Shown here one piece after another: positions 1 to 8,471 of a stretch of 48,133 nt of DNA (position 1 is the first letter of the stretch; each line of letters starts with the position of its first letter). Under the pieces are notes generated by a model. The model did not search any database, was not told the DNA's origin, and saw only the letters and a list, made by a program, of their open reading frames with translations. This stretch comes from Pseudomonadota bacterium (GTDB lineage: Bacteria > Myxococcota_A > Bradymonadia > Bradymonadales > GCA-2716585). Location of the stretch: positions 1 to 48,133 of the forward strand of contig SYOX01000123.1 of NCBI GenBank assembly GCA_005804885.1, written 5' to 3'. The position numbers were made by a program, and so were the translations under genes.

Positions 1-1
1 G

Positions 2-280
2 ATCGCGATCCTGCGCGACCCGCGCGACTACCACGCCGACACGGCCGCGCTGGCGCTCGGCCTGCTCGGCGACGAGGAGGCGCTCGACGCCCTGGAGGGC
101 GCCCTGGGCGACCTGCGGGCCGAGGTGCGCGCCGAGGCCGCCGGGGCGCTGGCCGCCTGCGGTCGCGCCGGCGAGCGGCTCAAGAGGCTGATGAACGACG
201 ATCCTGACGAGGGGGTCCGCCGCGCGGCCTCCGGACAGGGCGCGCGCCTCGGCCGCGCCGCACCCGAGGAGAGATTGTGA
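2..280 (+). CDS. HEAT-repeat protein, C-terminal fragment
   Basis: This is the last 92 codons of a gene that begins before the window. The reading frame is open from base 2 to a TGA at 278-280. The peptide is made of Ala/Leu/Glu-rich helical pairs such as ALALGLLGDEEALDALEGAL and EVRAEAAGALAACGRAGERL, the usual look of HEAT or PBS-lyase-type repeats, which act as protein-binding scaffolds. The stop overlaps the GTG start of the following tatD-like gene (GTGA at 277-280), so the two are probably cotranscribed and translationally coupled. The repeat class is read from the pattern; the function is unknown because the N-terminal part is missing. Confidence 0.7.
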   Translation: MAILRDPRDYHADTAALALGLLGDEEALDALEGALGDLRAEVRAEAAGALAACGRAGERLKRLMNDDPDEGVRRAASGQGARLGRAAPEERL

Positions 281-1071
281 CCGACCTGACCCTCATCGAC
301 TCCCACGCCCACCTGGACTTCAAGAGCTTCCAGCCCGATCTGGGCGACATCCTGGAGCGCGCCCGCGCCGCCGGCGTCGAGCAGATCGTGACCATCGGCG
401 CCAGCGACGGCTTCGAGTCCAACCCGCGGGCGCTGGCCCTGGCCGAGGCGCACCCGCACATCTTCGCCGCCCTCGGCATCCACCCCCACGACGCCAGCGT
501 CGCCTCCGAGGAGGTCATCGCGGCCGTCCGCGCGCTGGCCCTCGATCACCCCAAGGTCGTGGCCATCGGCGAGACCGGCCTGGACTACCATTACAACAAT
601 TCGACCCCGGAGGCGCAGCGGGCCGCCTTCCGGCGCTTCATCCAGGTCGCCCTGGAGCTCGACAAGCCCCTCGTCGTCCACACACGGGAGGCCGAGCGCG
701 ACACGATCGACATCCTGACCTCCGAGGGAGGGCGGGGCTGCGGCGGCATCATCCATTGCTTCTCCGGCACGGCCTGGATGGCCGAGCAGGCCCTGGCGCT
801 GGGCTTTTACATCTCCTTCTCCGGCATCGTGACCTTCAAGACCGCCGTCGAGATCCACGAGGTCGCCCGCAGCACCCCCCTCGACCGCCTCCTCGTCGAG
901 ACCGACGCCCCCTTCCTGGCCCCCATCCCGCACCGGGGCAAGCGCAATGAGCCCGCCTACGTCGCCCACACCCTGCGCTTCATCGCGGCGCTGCGCGGCA
1001 TGGACCCCGCCGACCTCTCCCGCATCACCACGGCCAACACGCGCCGCCTCCTCAAGCTGCCGACGCCCTGA
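277..1071 (+). CDS. TatD-family metal-dependent hydrolase (DNase)
   Basis: The 264-residue product has the usual length of TatD/YcfH hydrolases, cytosolic TIM-barrel metal-dependent enzymes with DNase activity in characterised members. Visible motifs are the N-terminal metal-binding DSHAHLDF (His10 and His12), the central GETGLDYH with its metal-bridging Glu, VHTREAE, IIHCFSG and the C-terminal ETDAPFLAP with the catalytic Asp. The GTG start overlaps the stop of the upstream HEAT-repeat gene by four bases, which supports this start and an operon. Family assignment is firm. The exact substrate (DNA ends, or other substrates as reported for related proteins) cannot be read from the sequence, so no gene symbol is given. 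Confidence 0.95.
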   Translation: MTDLTLIDSHAHLDFKSFQPDLGDILERARAAGVEQIVTIGASDGFESNPRALALAEAHPHIFAALGIHPHDASVASEEVIAAVRALALDHPKVVAIGETGLDYHYNNSTPEAQRAAFRRFIQVALELDKPLVVHTREAERDTIDILTSEGGRGCGGIIHCFSGTAWMAEQALALGFYISFSGIVTFKTAVEIHEVARSTPLDRLLVETDAPFLAPIPHRGKRNEPAYVAHTLRFIAALRGMDPADLSRITTANTRRLLKLPTP

Positions 1072-1192
1072 GGCCCTGGCCGTCGCAACCGCTCTCGAAG
1101 GCCGCTCAAGAACAGAGGTGCTGAAACACTTGAGAAGCGCGCTCAAAATCCCGATGATGAGTGCCAGGCCATTGAACCTCGAAGGAGCCCGC

Positions 1193-4100
1193 ATGAAGAT
1201 CTCGCGATCAACTCTAAAGCTCACGCTGACGCTGATGATGACCTGGACCCTCGCGCTCGCGGCGCTCTCCTGCGGATCGGATCCCGAGGAGCCCGGCGCC
1301 CCGACGGCCTGCCGCCTCAACAGCGACTGCGGCGCCGGTCTGCGCTGCGAGCAGGGCGCCTGCGTCGAGGCCCCGGCCTGCGCCGCCGGCCAGAGCTGCC
1401 CCTGCGCCAGCGACGTGGACTGCGGCCTCGGACAGGCCTGCGATCTGGAGGCGGGGGTCTGCATCGCGCTTCAGTGCCTCGGCGACGGCGACTGCGCGCT
1501 GGGCCAGGTGTGCCTGGGCGGCCAGTGCGAGACGGACGTGGCCGCCGATCGCGATCGGGACGGCGTCCCCGACACCGAGGACAACTGCCCGAACGACCAG
1601 AACGCCGACCAGGAGGACAATGATAAAGCCGACGGCGTCACCGACGGCGTCACCGACGGCGTCACCGACGGCCAGGGCGACGCCTGCGACCTGGACGACG
1701 ACAACGACGGCCTCTTTGACGGCGCCGACAACTGCCCCCTGGCTCCCAACCTCGATCAGCTCGACCACGACGCCGACAGCCAGGGCAATGCCTGCGACCC
1801 CGACTACCAGGGCCTGCTGATCCTCGGGCGCCTCGACGGCCCCATCGAAGACCTCCAATGGAACGACAAGGCCCAGATCAACCTGACCGGCCCGACCCTG
1901 GCCCAGGTCTCCATCCTGGCCGACGGCTCCTTCCGGACCGACCCCGTCGACCCCGGCCTCTACGTCCTCGACATCGTGGCCGAGGGCCACGTCCCGGCCT
2001 CGAAGATCGTCAGCGTCGAGAACACCGACGTCGACCTGGGGACGATCGCGCTCCAGCTGGACCAGGAGGGCGACAACGCCGTCCCGCTGCGCGGCCGCGC
2101 CGCCCTGAGCGACGGCGCCGACCCGGCCGGGATCGTCGTCCGCGTCAAGTTCGAAGGGACCCTGCTGCAGACCTCGCTGACCGACTCCGAGGGCGCCTTC
2201 TCCTTGACCGCCGGGCGCCTCGATTACACCCTGGAGTTCGACAAGGTCGGCTACCAGCGGGCCACGGTCGAGCTGCGCTTCGATGAAGAGGAGGTGCGCT
2301 TCGAAGTCGAGGGCGAGCCGCTGAGCGACTTCGACGGGATCGTGCTGGCCGCCGACCTGAGCGCCACCGCCGCCGGACAGCTCGACAGCCCCATCGAGAA
2401 CCTCGACTGGACCTCCATCGCCACCATCGCGCTGGTCGGCGACTCCAGGACGCTGGCGACCCTCCAGTCCTCCGGAGAGTTCGAGGTCGGCCCGGTCCGA
2501 TCCGGCCTCTACGGCCTCCAGATCATCGCCCGGGGCCACCTGCCCAGCAGCCAGGTCGTCAACCTCGGCGCCGGCCTCACCACCCTGGAGACCATCCAGA
2601 TGATCCCGGAGTTCGACGACCCCGACGCCGCCGTGGACTTCCAGGCCCGCGCCCTGCTCTCCGGCGCCACCAACCACGAGGGCATCGTCGCGCGCCTGCG
2701 CCTCGGCAGCATCGCCATCGCCACCACGCTGACCGACGCCGAGGGCGACTTCGGCGTGCGCACCTCCCGCTTCGACTACACCCTCTCGCTGGAGAAGGCC
2801 GGCTTCCTGACCCGCACCGTCGAGGTCGCCTTCAGCGACGCCCGCGACCGCTTCGAGGTCGACGGCGCGCCCCTGTCCGGGCAGATCTTCACCCTGACCC
2901 GCGAGCCGGCCGAGGGCCTCATCAACGTCACCCTCGACGTCCAGCCCGCCTGGATCCCGCAAGGCCAGCGGGCCGCCAACCTCCAGGTCTTCGGCGGCAG
3001 CTTCGCCGAGACCCGCCCCCAGGTGCTCCACAACCTCGGCGCCGAGGCCGAGAGCTTCACCGCCCTGGCCGACGGCGCCTACTTCGTCCTGGCCTCCCGC
3101 GAGGGCTTCTCCGCCCCCCAGAGCCTCGTCACCCTCGCGCCCGGCGGCCGCGTCGCCAACGTCAGCCTCCAGATCCAGCTCGAGAGCCTCGCCGAGGCCA
3201 GCCTCGATCTGGAGGCCGTCACCCTCGGCCTCGCGGAGCTGGCCGAGGCCAGCGCCCTGGGCATCGACCTGCGCTTCGCCAACCTCTCCGGCGTCACCCT
3301 CGACGGGGACCTGAGCGACCTCGACCTCGACCTGACCGGCGCGGACCTCTCCAACGCCGACCTGGCCGGCGTCGACCTGACCGGCGCCCGCTTCGGGCAG
3401 GCCAACTTCTTCGGCGCCTCGATGGCCGGCGTCTCCCTGGCCGACGCCACCCTGACCGGCGCCAACCTCACCAGCGCCGACCTCTCCGACGCCACCTTCC
3501 GCCTCGGCGACGACCCGCTTCCCGACCCGCCCTGCGACCCCGACGCCCTGCGCCCCTCGGCCTCCCTGGCCGGCGCCAACTTCGGACAGACCGACCTGAG
3601 CCGCGCCGACCTGCGCGGCGTGGATCTGGCCGGCGTCGACCTCTCCGGCGCACGCCTCCAGGGCACCCTGCTCGGCTCGGCCTGCCTGCGCGTCGGCACC
3701 CTGACCCTGACCGACCTGACCGGCGCCAGCTTCGACGCCGCGGACATGACCGGCGCCTCCCTCATCAACGCCATCCTGCGCAACACCTCCCTCAAGGGCG
3801 CCCGCCTCGACCGCGCCGGGCTGACCAGCGCCGTCATCGAGCTGGCCGACTTCGGGTGCCTCGATCCCGAAAACCCGAGCACCTGCGCCAGCTTGCGAAG
3901 CGCCAACCTCAACGGCGCCAACCTCGTCGGCGCCTCCTTCGTCGGCGCGGATCTGAGCGGCGCCTCCTTGCTCGGCGTCATCATGGGCAGCTCTCGCGTC
4001 ATCCCCGACCTGCCCGACCCCCCCGAAGGCTGCCTCGTCCCCGAGGGCTGCGACTGGGACACCCTCTCGCTGTGCGATCAAGAACTCGATGAGGCCTGCA

Positions 4101-7100
4101 CGACGCTCGTGGACGCCACCTTCGCCGGGGCCTCGCTGCAGGAGGCGCAGATCGTCGGGGTCATCTTCAACCGCACCGACCTGTCGGGCGCTGACCTCTC
4201 CAACGCCAACCTCCGCAACACCGTCTTCACCGAGGTCACCTTCGAGGGCGCCGATCTGTCGGGGGCCGATCTGACCCAGGCCACGCTGGTCGAGGAGGCC
4301 CTCGACGGCGTCACCTTCGACGGCGCCTCCCTGCGCAACGCCAGGCTCGGCGAGGCCTCCCTCGACGGCGCCAGCCTCGTGGCCTCCGACCTGAGCGGCG
4401 CCAGCCTCCCGGAGGCCAGCCTCGTCTTCGCCGACCTGACCGGTGCCGACCTGTCGGACGCCGACCTGTCGGGCGCCGATCTGACCGGGGCCGACCTGTC
4501 GGGCGCCGACCTGACCGGGGCCGATCTGGCCGGCGCCAACCTGACCGGCACCCTGCTCACCGGCGCGACGCTGGCCAACGTGAACCTGTCCGGCGTCGAT
4601 CTCTCCGGGCGCGACTTCACCGGCGCGGATCTGACCGGGGCCGACCTGTCCGGCGCCAACCTGACCGGCGCCAACCTGGGCGCGAATCTGACCCGGACCA
4701 ACCTGAGCGGCGCGGACCTGACCGACGCCAACCTCATCGGCGCCATCCTCAGCGGCACGGACCTGTCCGGCGTGGACCTCTCCCGCCGCAACTTCGCCAA
4801 CCAAGGTCTCGACGAGGTCAACTTCGACCGCGCCGACCTGTCCGGCGCCATCTTCCGCGAGGCCTCCCTGATCAACGCCTCCTTCGTCGGCGCCGATCTG
4901 ACCGGCGCCGACTTCACCGGCGCCAACCTCCTGGGCGCCGACCTGACCGGCGCGACCCTGCTCAACGTCAACTTCACCGGCGTCGACCTGTCCGGGCGCA
5001 ACCTGACCGGCGCCAACCTCACCAGCGCCATCATGACGGGCGCCAACCTCTCCAGCACCATCTTGCTCTTCGCCACCTTCGCCGACGCCCAGATGGACAG
5101 GGTCAACCTCACCGAGGCCATCTTCCACGGCGCGCTCTTCCGGGGCGCCGACCTGACCGACGCCGACCTCTCCCGCGCCAACGGCGACGGCGCCGACCTG
5201 TCCCAGGTCACCCTCGACGGCGCCGACCTGACCGAAGTCCGCCTCTTCAACACCACCCTGACGAGCGCCTCGCTCGTCGGCGCGCTGATCGTCGACGCCT
5301 TCATGGAGCGCGCCGACCTCAACAGCGCCACCCTCAACAGCGCCACCCTCAACAGAGTCAACCTGACCTTCGCCGCCCTCCAGGGGGCTGAGCTCATCGA
5401 GGCCGCCCTGACCGACGTCCAGCTCCCCTTCGCCGATGCCACCGACGCCTCCTTCGTCGGCGCGACCTTCAACGGCGTCAACCTCACCGGCACCACCCTG
5501 GCCGGCATCAACGTCAGCTCCGTTGACCTGACGGGCATCGACCTGTCTGGCCGCGACATCTCCGGAGGGACCTTCCTCAACACCCGCCTGACAGGCGCCG
5601 ACCTCTCCTTCGCAAACCTCACCGGCGCCCAGATGCGCGGCGCCAACCTCGACGGCGCGAACCTCTCCAACGCCCACCTCGACGACGCAAAGCTGGAAGA
5701 CGCCTCGCTCGTCGGCGCCACCCTCTCCGAAGCTGGCCTCACCGGCGCCCTGTTGAGCGGCTCGGACTTCACCGACGCGATCTTGAACAGCGCCAGCCTG
5801 GAATCTGCCACCCTCAACAGCGCCAACTTCTCCGGCGCCACCCTGACGGACGCCAACCTGTCGGGCGCCACGGCGGCCAACGCCTCCTTCGTCGGCGCGA
5901 CGATGAACCAGGCCCGATTCAACGACGCCATCTTGATCAACGCCGACTTCACCGGCGCCAACCTGGTCGGCGCCGTCATGGTCGACACCTTGCTCATCAC
6001 CAGCACGCTCGTCGACGCCGTCCTCTCAGGCTCCAACCTCCAGCGCGTCGTGGCCTTCAGCTCAAACTTCGCTGGCGCCAACCTGACCTTCGCCGACCTC
6101 TCCGACGCCCGCGCCGAAGGCGCCAACTTCACCAACGCAAACTTCTCCGGCGCCTTTGTCATCGACGCCGAGCTCTCCGAGGCCGTCTTCTCCAACGCCA
6201 ACCTCTCCGGCGCCCGATTCTCCGGCGCCGAGATGACCGACGCCAACCTGCGCGGCGCCAACCTCACCCGGACCCACTTCGTCCGGGCTCGCCTCGACTT
6301 CGCCATCCTGGACGACGCCGTCAGCGATCAGGTCGAGGGTCAGGTCGGCGACGCGGCCACCTTCGACAGCGCCGATCTGACCGGCGCCTCCCTCCGGAGG
6401 GCCGATCTGCGCAACGCCATCATGGATCTCACCAGCCTGCAGGCCGCCGACTTCTCCGGCGCCAACCTGCGCGGCGCCCGCCTCGTCTCCGCGCGCGCCG
6501 TCGCGGCCATCTTCACCGACGCTGACCTCACCGGCGTCAACGCCGCCTTTGGCGTCTTCGAAAACGGGAACTTTGACCGCGTCGACGCCACCGACTCCTC
6601 CTGGGTCAGCGCCTCCATGAACAGAATCACCATGATCGACGCCGACTTCGCCCGCGCTGAACTCGCCGACGCCAGCCTCAACGACCTCGTCGCCACCCGC
6701 ACCAGCTTCCAGCTCGCTGGCCTCCGTGGGGCCGTTCTGGAGAGCGGAGACCTCGTCGGCGCCAACCTGAGCGGTGCCACCCTCACCGGCGCCACCCTCA
6801 CCGCCGTCGATCTCTCCGGCGCCACGCTGCTCGGCGCCGACTTCACCACCGCCAACCTCATCCGCGCCAACCTGTCCCAGACCGCCGCCCGCGGCGCGGA
6901 ATTCGTGCGCGCCGACCTGACCGACGCCATCTTGACCCAGGCCAACCTCGACGCCGCGACCTTCGCCGGCGCCTTCGCCACCGGCGCCGACTTCACCGGG
7001 GCCATCCTGACCGACACCACCTTCGGCGAGGCCAACCTCGCCCGCGCCCTGCTCGTCAACGCCAACCTCACCGGCGCCAACGCCCGCGCTGCGATCTTCG

Positions 7101-7702
7101 ACCTCGCCGACCTGACCGGCGCCACCCTCATCGACGCCAACTTCGACCTCGCGCTCCTGAGGATCGCCAACCTGAGCGACGCCAACATGAGCGGCGCCAG
7201 GTTCGAGCGCGCCCTGCTTGTCGGCTCCAACCTCGACGGGGCCACCCTGGAGGACGCCTTCTTCGTCCAGGCCGACCTCTCCGACGCCGTCCTGACCAAC
7301 ACCCAGATGTCCGGGATCAACCTGACCGACGCCTCCCTCAATCGCGCCAACCTCGGCGCCTCCGTCATGCTCGACGCCATCCTGAGCGGCGCGAGCCTCC
7401 AGCGCGCCTCGCTCGTCGGCACCAACCTGCGCCGCGCCATCGCCAACGGCGCCGACTTCAGCCGCGCCTCCATGAACTCCATCAGCCTCATCGACGCCGT
7501 CGCCCCGCGCGCCAACTTCACCGAGGCCAACCTCCAGAGCGCCAACCTCACCCGCGCCAACGTCTCCTCCTCCGACTTCTCCGGCGCCTTCCTCCTGAGC
7601 GCCATCTTCACCGGCGCCAACACCCAGGGCATCTTCCTGCGCTCCGACACCATCTGCCGCGACGGCCGCACGGAGGCCCAGTTCCCCCGCTGCGGCTTCT
7701 GA
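1193..7702 (+). CDS. Giant pentapeptide-repeat lipoprotein with TSP3-like repeats
   Basis: The product is 2169 residues. The start is the ATG at 1193, preceded by AAGGAG (1182-1187). It is followed by a lipoprotein signal peptide ending LAALSC, with Cys27 as the expected lipidation site. Next come a Cys-rich stretch (about 40-115) of NSDCGxGxxC type, Asp-rich thrombospondin type-3-like calcium-binding repeats (about 119-203), and repeated beta-rich modules like carboxypeptidase regulatory domains (about 204-640). About 1,450 residues of A(D/N)LxG pentapeptide repeats (about 676-2150) follow, then a short Cys-containing tail. Pentapeptide tracts fold as a right-handed quadrilateral beta-helix, so this should be a very long rod anchored in the outer membrane. 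Function is unknown; adhesion or surface scaffolding is a guess. Three exact 12-bp in-frame repeats lie at 1631-1666. Confidence 0.93.
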   Translation: MKISRSTLKLTLTLMMTWTLALAALSCGSDPEEPGAPTACRLNSDCGAGLRCEQGACVEAPACAAGQSCPCASDVDCGLGQACDLEAGVCIALQCLGDGDCALGQVCLGGQCETDVAADRDRDGVPDTEDNCPNDQNADQEDNDKADGVTDGVTDGVTDGQGDACDLDDDNDGLFDGADNCPLAPNLDQLDHDADSQGNACDPDYQGLLILGRLDGPIEDLQWNDKAQINLTGPTLAQVSILADGSFRTDPVDPGLYVLDIVAEGHVPASKIVSVENTDVDLGTIALQLDQEGDNAVPLRGRAALSDGADPAGIVVRVKFEGTLLQTSLTDSEGAFSLTAGRLDYTLEFDKVGYQRATVELRFDEEEVRFEVEGEPLSDFDGIVLAADLSATAAGQLDSPIENLDWTSIATIALVGDSRTLATLQSSGEFEVGPVRSGLYGLQIIARGHLPSSQVVNLGAGLTTLETIQMIPEFDDPDAAVDFQARALLSGATNHEGIVARLRLGSIAIATTLTDAEGDFGVRTSRFDYTLSLEKAGFLTRTVEVAFSDARDRFEVDGAPLSGQIFTLTREPAEGLINVTLDVQPAWIPQGQRAANLQVFGGSFAETRPQVLHNLGAEAESFTALADGAYFVLASREGFSAPQSLVTLAPGGRVANVSLQIQLESLAEASLDLEAVTLGLAELAEASALGIDLRFANLSGVTLDGDLSDLDLDLTGADLSNADLAGVDLTGARFGQANFFGASMAGVSLADATLTGANLTSADLSDATFRLGDDPLPDPPCDPDALRPSASLAGANFGQTDLSRADLRGVDLAGVDLSGARLQGTLLGSACLRVGTLTLTDLTGASFDAADMTGASLINAILRNTSLKGARLDRAGLTSAVIELADFGCLDPENPSTCASLRSANLNGANLVGASFVGADLSGASLLGVIMGSSRVIPDLPDPPEGCLVPEGCDWDTLSLCDQELDEACTTLVDATFAGASLQEAQIVGVIFNRTDLSGADLSNANLRNTVFTEVTFEGADLSGADLTQATLVEEALDGVTFDGASLRNARLGEASLDGASLVASDLSGASLPEASLVFADLTGADLSDADLSGADLTGADLSGADLTGADLAGANLTGTLLTGATLANVNLSGVDLSGRDFTGADLTGADLSGANLTGANLGANLTRTNLSGADLTDANLIGAILSGTDLSGVDLSRRNFANQGLDEVNFDRADLSGAIFREASLINASFVGADLTGADFTGANLLGADLTGATLLNVNFTGVDLSGRNLTGANLTSAIMTGANLSSTILLFATFADAQMDRVNLTEAIFHGALFRGADLTDADLSRANGDGADLSQVTLDGADLTEVRLFNTTLTSASLVGALIVDAFMERADLNSATLNSATLNRVNLTFAALQGAELIEAALTDVQLPFADATDASFVGATFNGVNLTGTTLAGINVSSVDLTGIDLSGRDISGGTFLNTRLTGADLSFANLTGAQMRGANLDGANLSNAHLDDAKLEDASLVGATLSEAGLTGALLSGSDFTDAILNSASLESATLNSANFSGATLTDANLSGATAANASFVGATMNQARFNDAILINADFTGANLVGAVMVDTLLITSTLVDAVLSGSNLQRVVAFSSNFAGANLTFADLSDARAEGANFTNANFSGAFVIDAELSEAVFSNANLSGARFSGAEMTDANLRGANLTRTHFVRARLDFAILDDAVSDQVEGQVGDAATFDSADLTGASLRRADLRNAIMDLTSLQAADFSGANLRGARLVSARAVAAIFTDADLTGVNAAFGVFENGNFDRVDATDSSWVSASMNRITMIDADFARAELADASLNDLVATRTSFQLAGLRGAVLESGDLVGANLSGATLTGATLTAVDLSGATLLGADFTTANLIRANLSQTAARGAEFVRADLTDAILTQANLDAATFAGAFATGADFTGAILTDTTFGEANLARALLVNANLTGANARAAIFDLADLTGATLIDANFDLALLRIANLSDANMSGARFERALLVGSNLDGATLEDAFFVQADLSDAVLTNTQMSGINLTDASLNRANLGASVMLDAILSGASLQRASLVGTNLRRAIANGADFSRASMNSISLIDAVAPRANFTEANLQSANLTRANVSSSDFSGAFLLSAIFTGANTQGIFLRSDTICRDGRTEAQFPRCGF
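1631..1666 (+). repeat. Three tandem 12-bp units inside the pentapeptide lipoprotein gene
   Basis: GACGGCGTCACC occurs three times head to tail and encodes repeated DGVT within the Asp-rich thrombospondin-3-like segment. The copies are identical at the DNA level, so they probably arose recently by slippage and may vary between strains. Confidence 0.9.
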
Positions 7703-7782
7703 TACGGAACCACGCTCAAGCCACTCCCATGTTGGGCCACCAGGATGCCCAGGATGACAGTGGTTCAAACGTGGTTCCGTAT
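7702..7782. terminator. Long near-perfect palindrome between convergent genes
   Basis: The 13-base arm ATACGGAACCACG (7702-7714) pairs exactly with CGTGGTTCCGTAT (7770-7782). The same axis, at about 7742, also aligns CCACT (7721-7725) with AGTGG (7759-7763) and TGGGC (7733-7737) with GCCCA (7747-7751). About 31 of 40 positions are complementary across the dyad. It starts inside the stop codon of the pentapeptide lipoprotein and sits before the 3' end of the convergent gene at 7919. A bidirectional terminator is the simplest reading. A small palindromic mobile repeat is the alternative. There is no T-run. Confidence 0.6.
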
Positions 7783-7918
7783 GAGCCCGCCGCGCCCCGA
7801 ACCGCCGCTCGCGCCGCGAGGCCAAAGGCAGAGCGCGGGCGTGGGCCTGAATCGACCCGCCCGAGGGCGCATCTTGTCTTGAGGGTGGTCCGTGGGGGCC
7901 GCCGGAATTCGACGCGGG

Positions 7919-8371
7919 TCAGGGGCGGTTGGGAGCCATTGCGCCGCGCAGGGCGGCCTTGCCTTCTTCCGTGAACTCAGCCCAGAGGGTGCGATCCGAT
8001 TGCGCAAGCCCGTCGAGGATAGGGGAGCGCTCGTCGTCGACGTAGACGCGCCGGACGCGGTCGATGTCGACAAAGAGCCCCAGCATGGAGGCCTCGATCC
8101 GGGCGCTCTCCAGGATGTAGACCTTGTTGAAGTAGGCCGTGCACAGGTAGACCCAGGTGTAGCTGTTGCGCCGCTGCTGCCGCTGCTCCTCCCGCTGGGC
8201 CTGGAGCGCGACCTCGTGGGCAGAGCCGCCCTGCTCGGCCGCCTCGATCAGCGACGAGAAGTCCCGGTTGATCGCCCTGTAGATCTCCTCGACGAAGGTC
8301 TTCTCACCCTTGAGCTCGATGTGGATGTCGGGCAGGCGCAGCACGAACTTCGTCTTGTGGCCTTCGCTCAT
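7919..8371 (-). CDS. Conserved-looking hypothetical protein, 150 aa
   Basis: I do not recognise this protein. It is soluble, without signal peptide or membrane segment. The N-terminus is beta-like (TKFVLRLPDIHIELKGEKTF) and is followed by a helical Glu/Gln/Arg-rich middle (about 55-72) and an aromatic stretch (NSYTWVYLCTAYFNKVYIL). Its balanced composition contrasts with the Arg/Pro-rich overlapping frame on the other strand, which I take as a shadow. The ATG is preceded only by a weak GGGGGCGAAG. It is divergent from the transglutaminase-like gene across 100 bp and convergent with the pentapeptide lipoprotein gene. Function is unknown. Confidence 0.72.
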   Translation of the reverse strand: MSEGHKTKFVLRLPDIHIELKGEKTFVEEIYRAINRDFSSLIEAAEQGGSAHEVALQAQREEQRQQRRNSYTWVYLCTAYFNKVYILESARIEASMLGLFVDIDRVRRVYVDDERSPILDGLAQSDRTLWAEFTEEGKAALRGAMAPNRP

Positions 8372-8471
8372 CTTCGCCCCCGATCACACCCTCGCGGCCC
8401 TTCGTGGTATCTTGATCCCCGGCGATCGTGCCCACATCGGCCCCCCGTGTCAATCAAGGTCAAGAGGAACC

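Noticed and set aside
1214-5677. Very long open frame on the minus strand opposite the pentapeptide gene
   Set aside because: It is a by-product of the high-GC repetitive coding strand. Its product is low-complexity GAGEVGAGQV-type sequence, with no ribosome site or domain.
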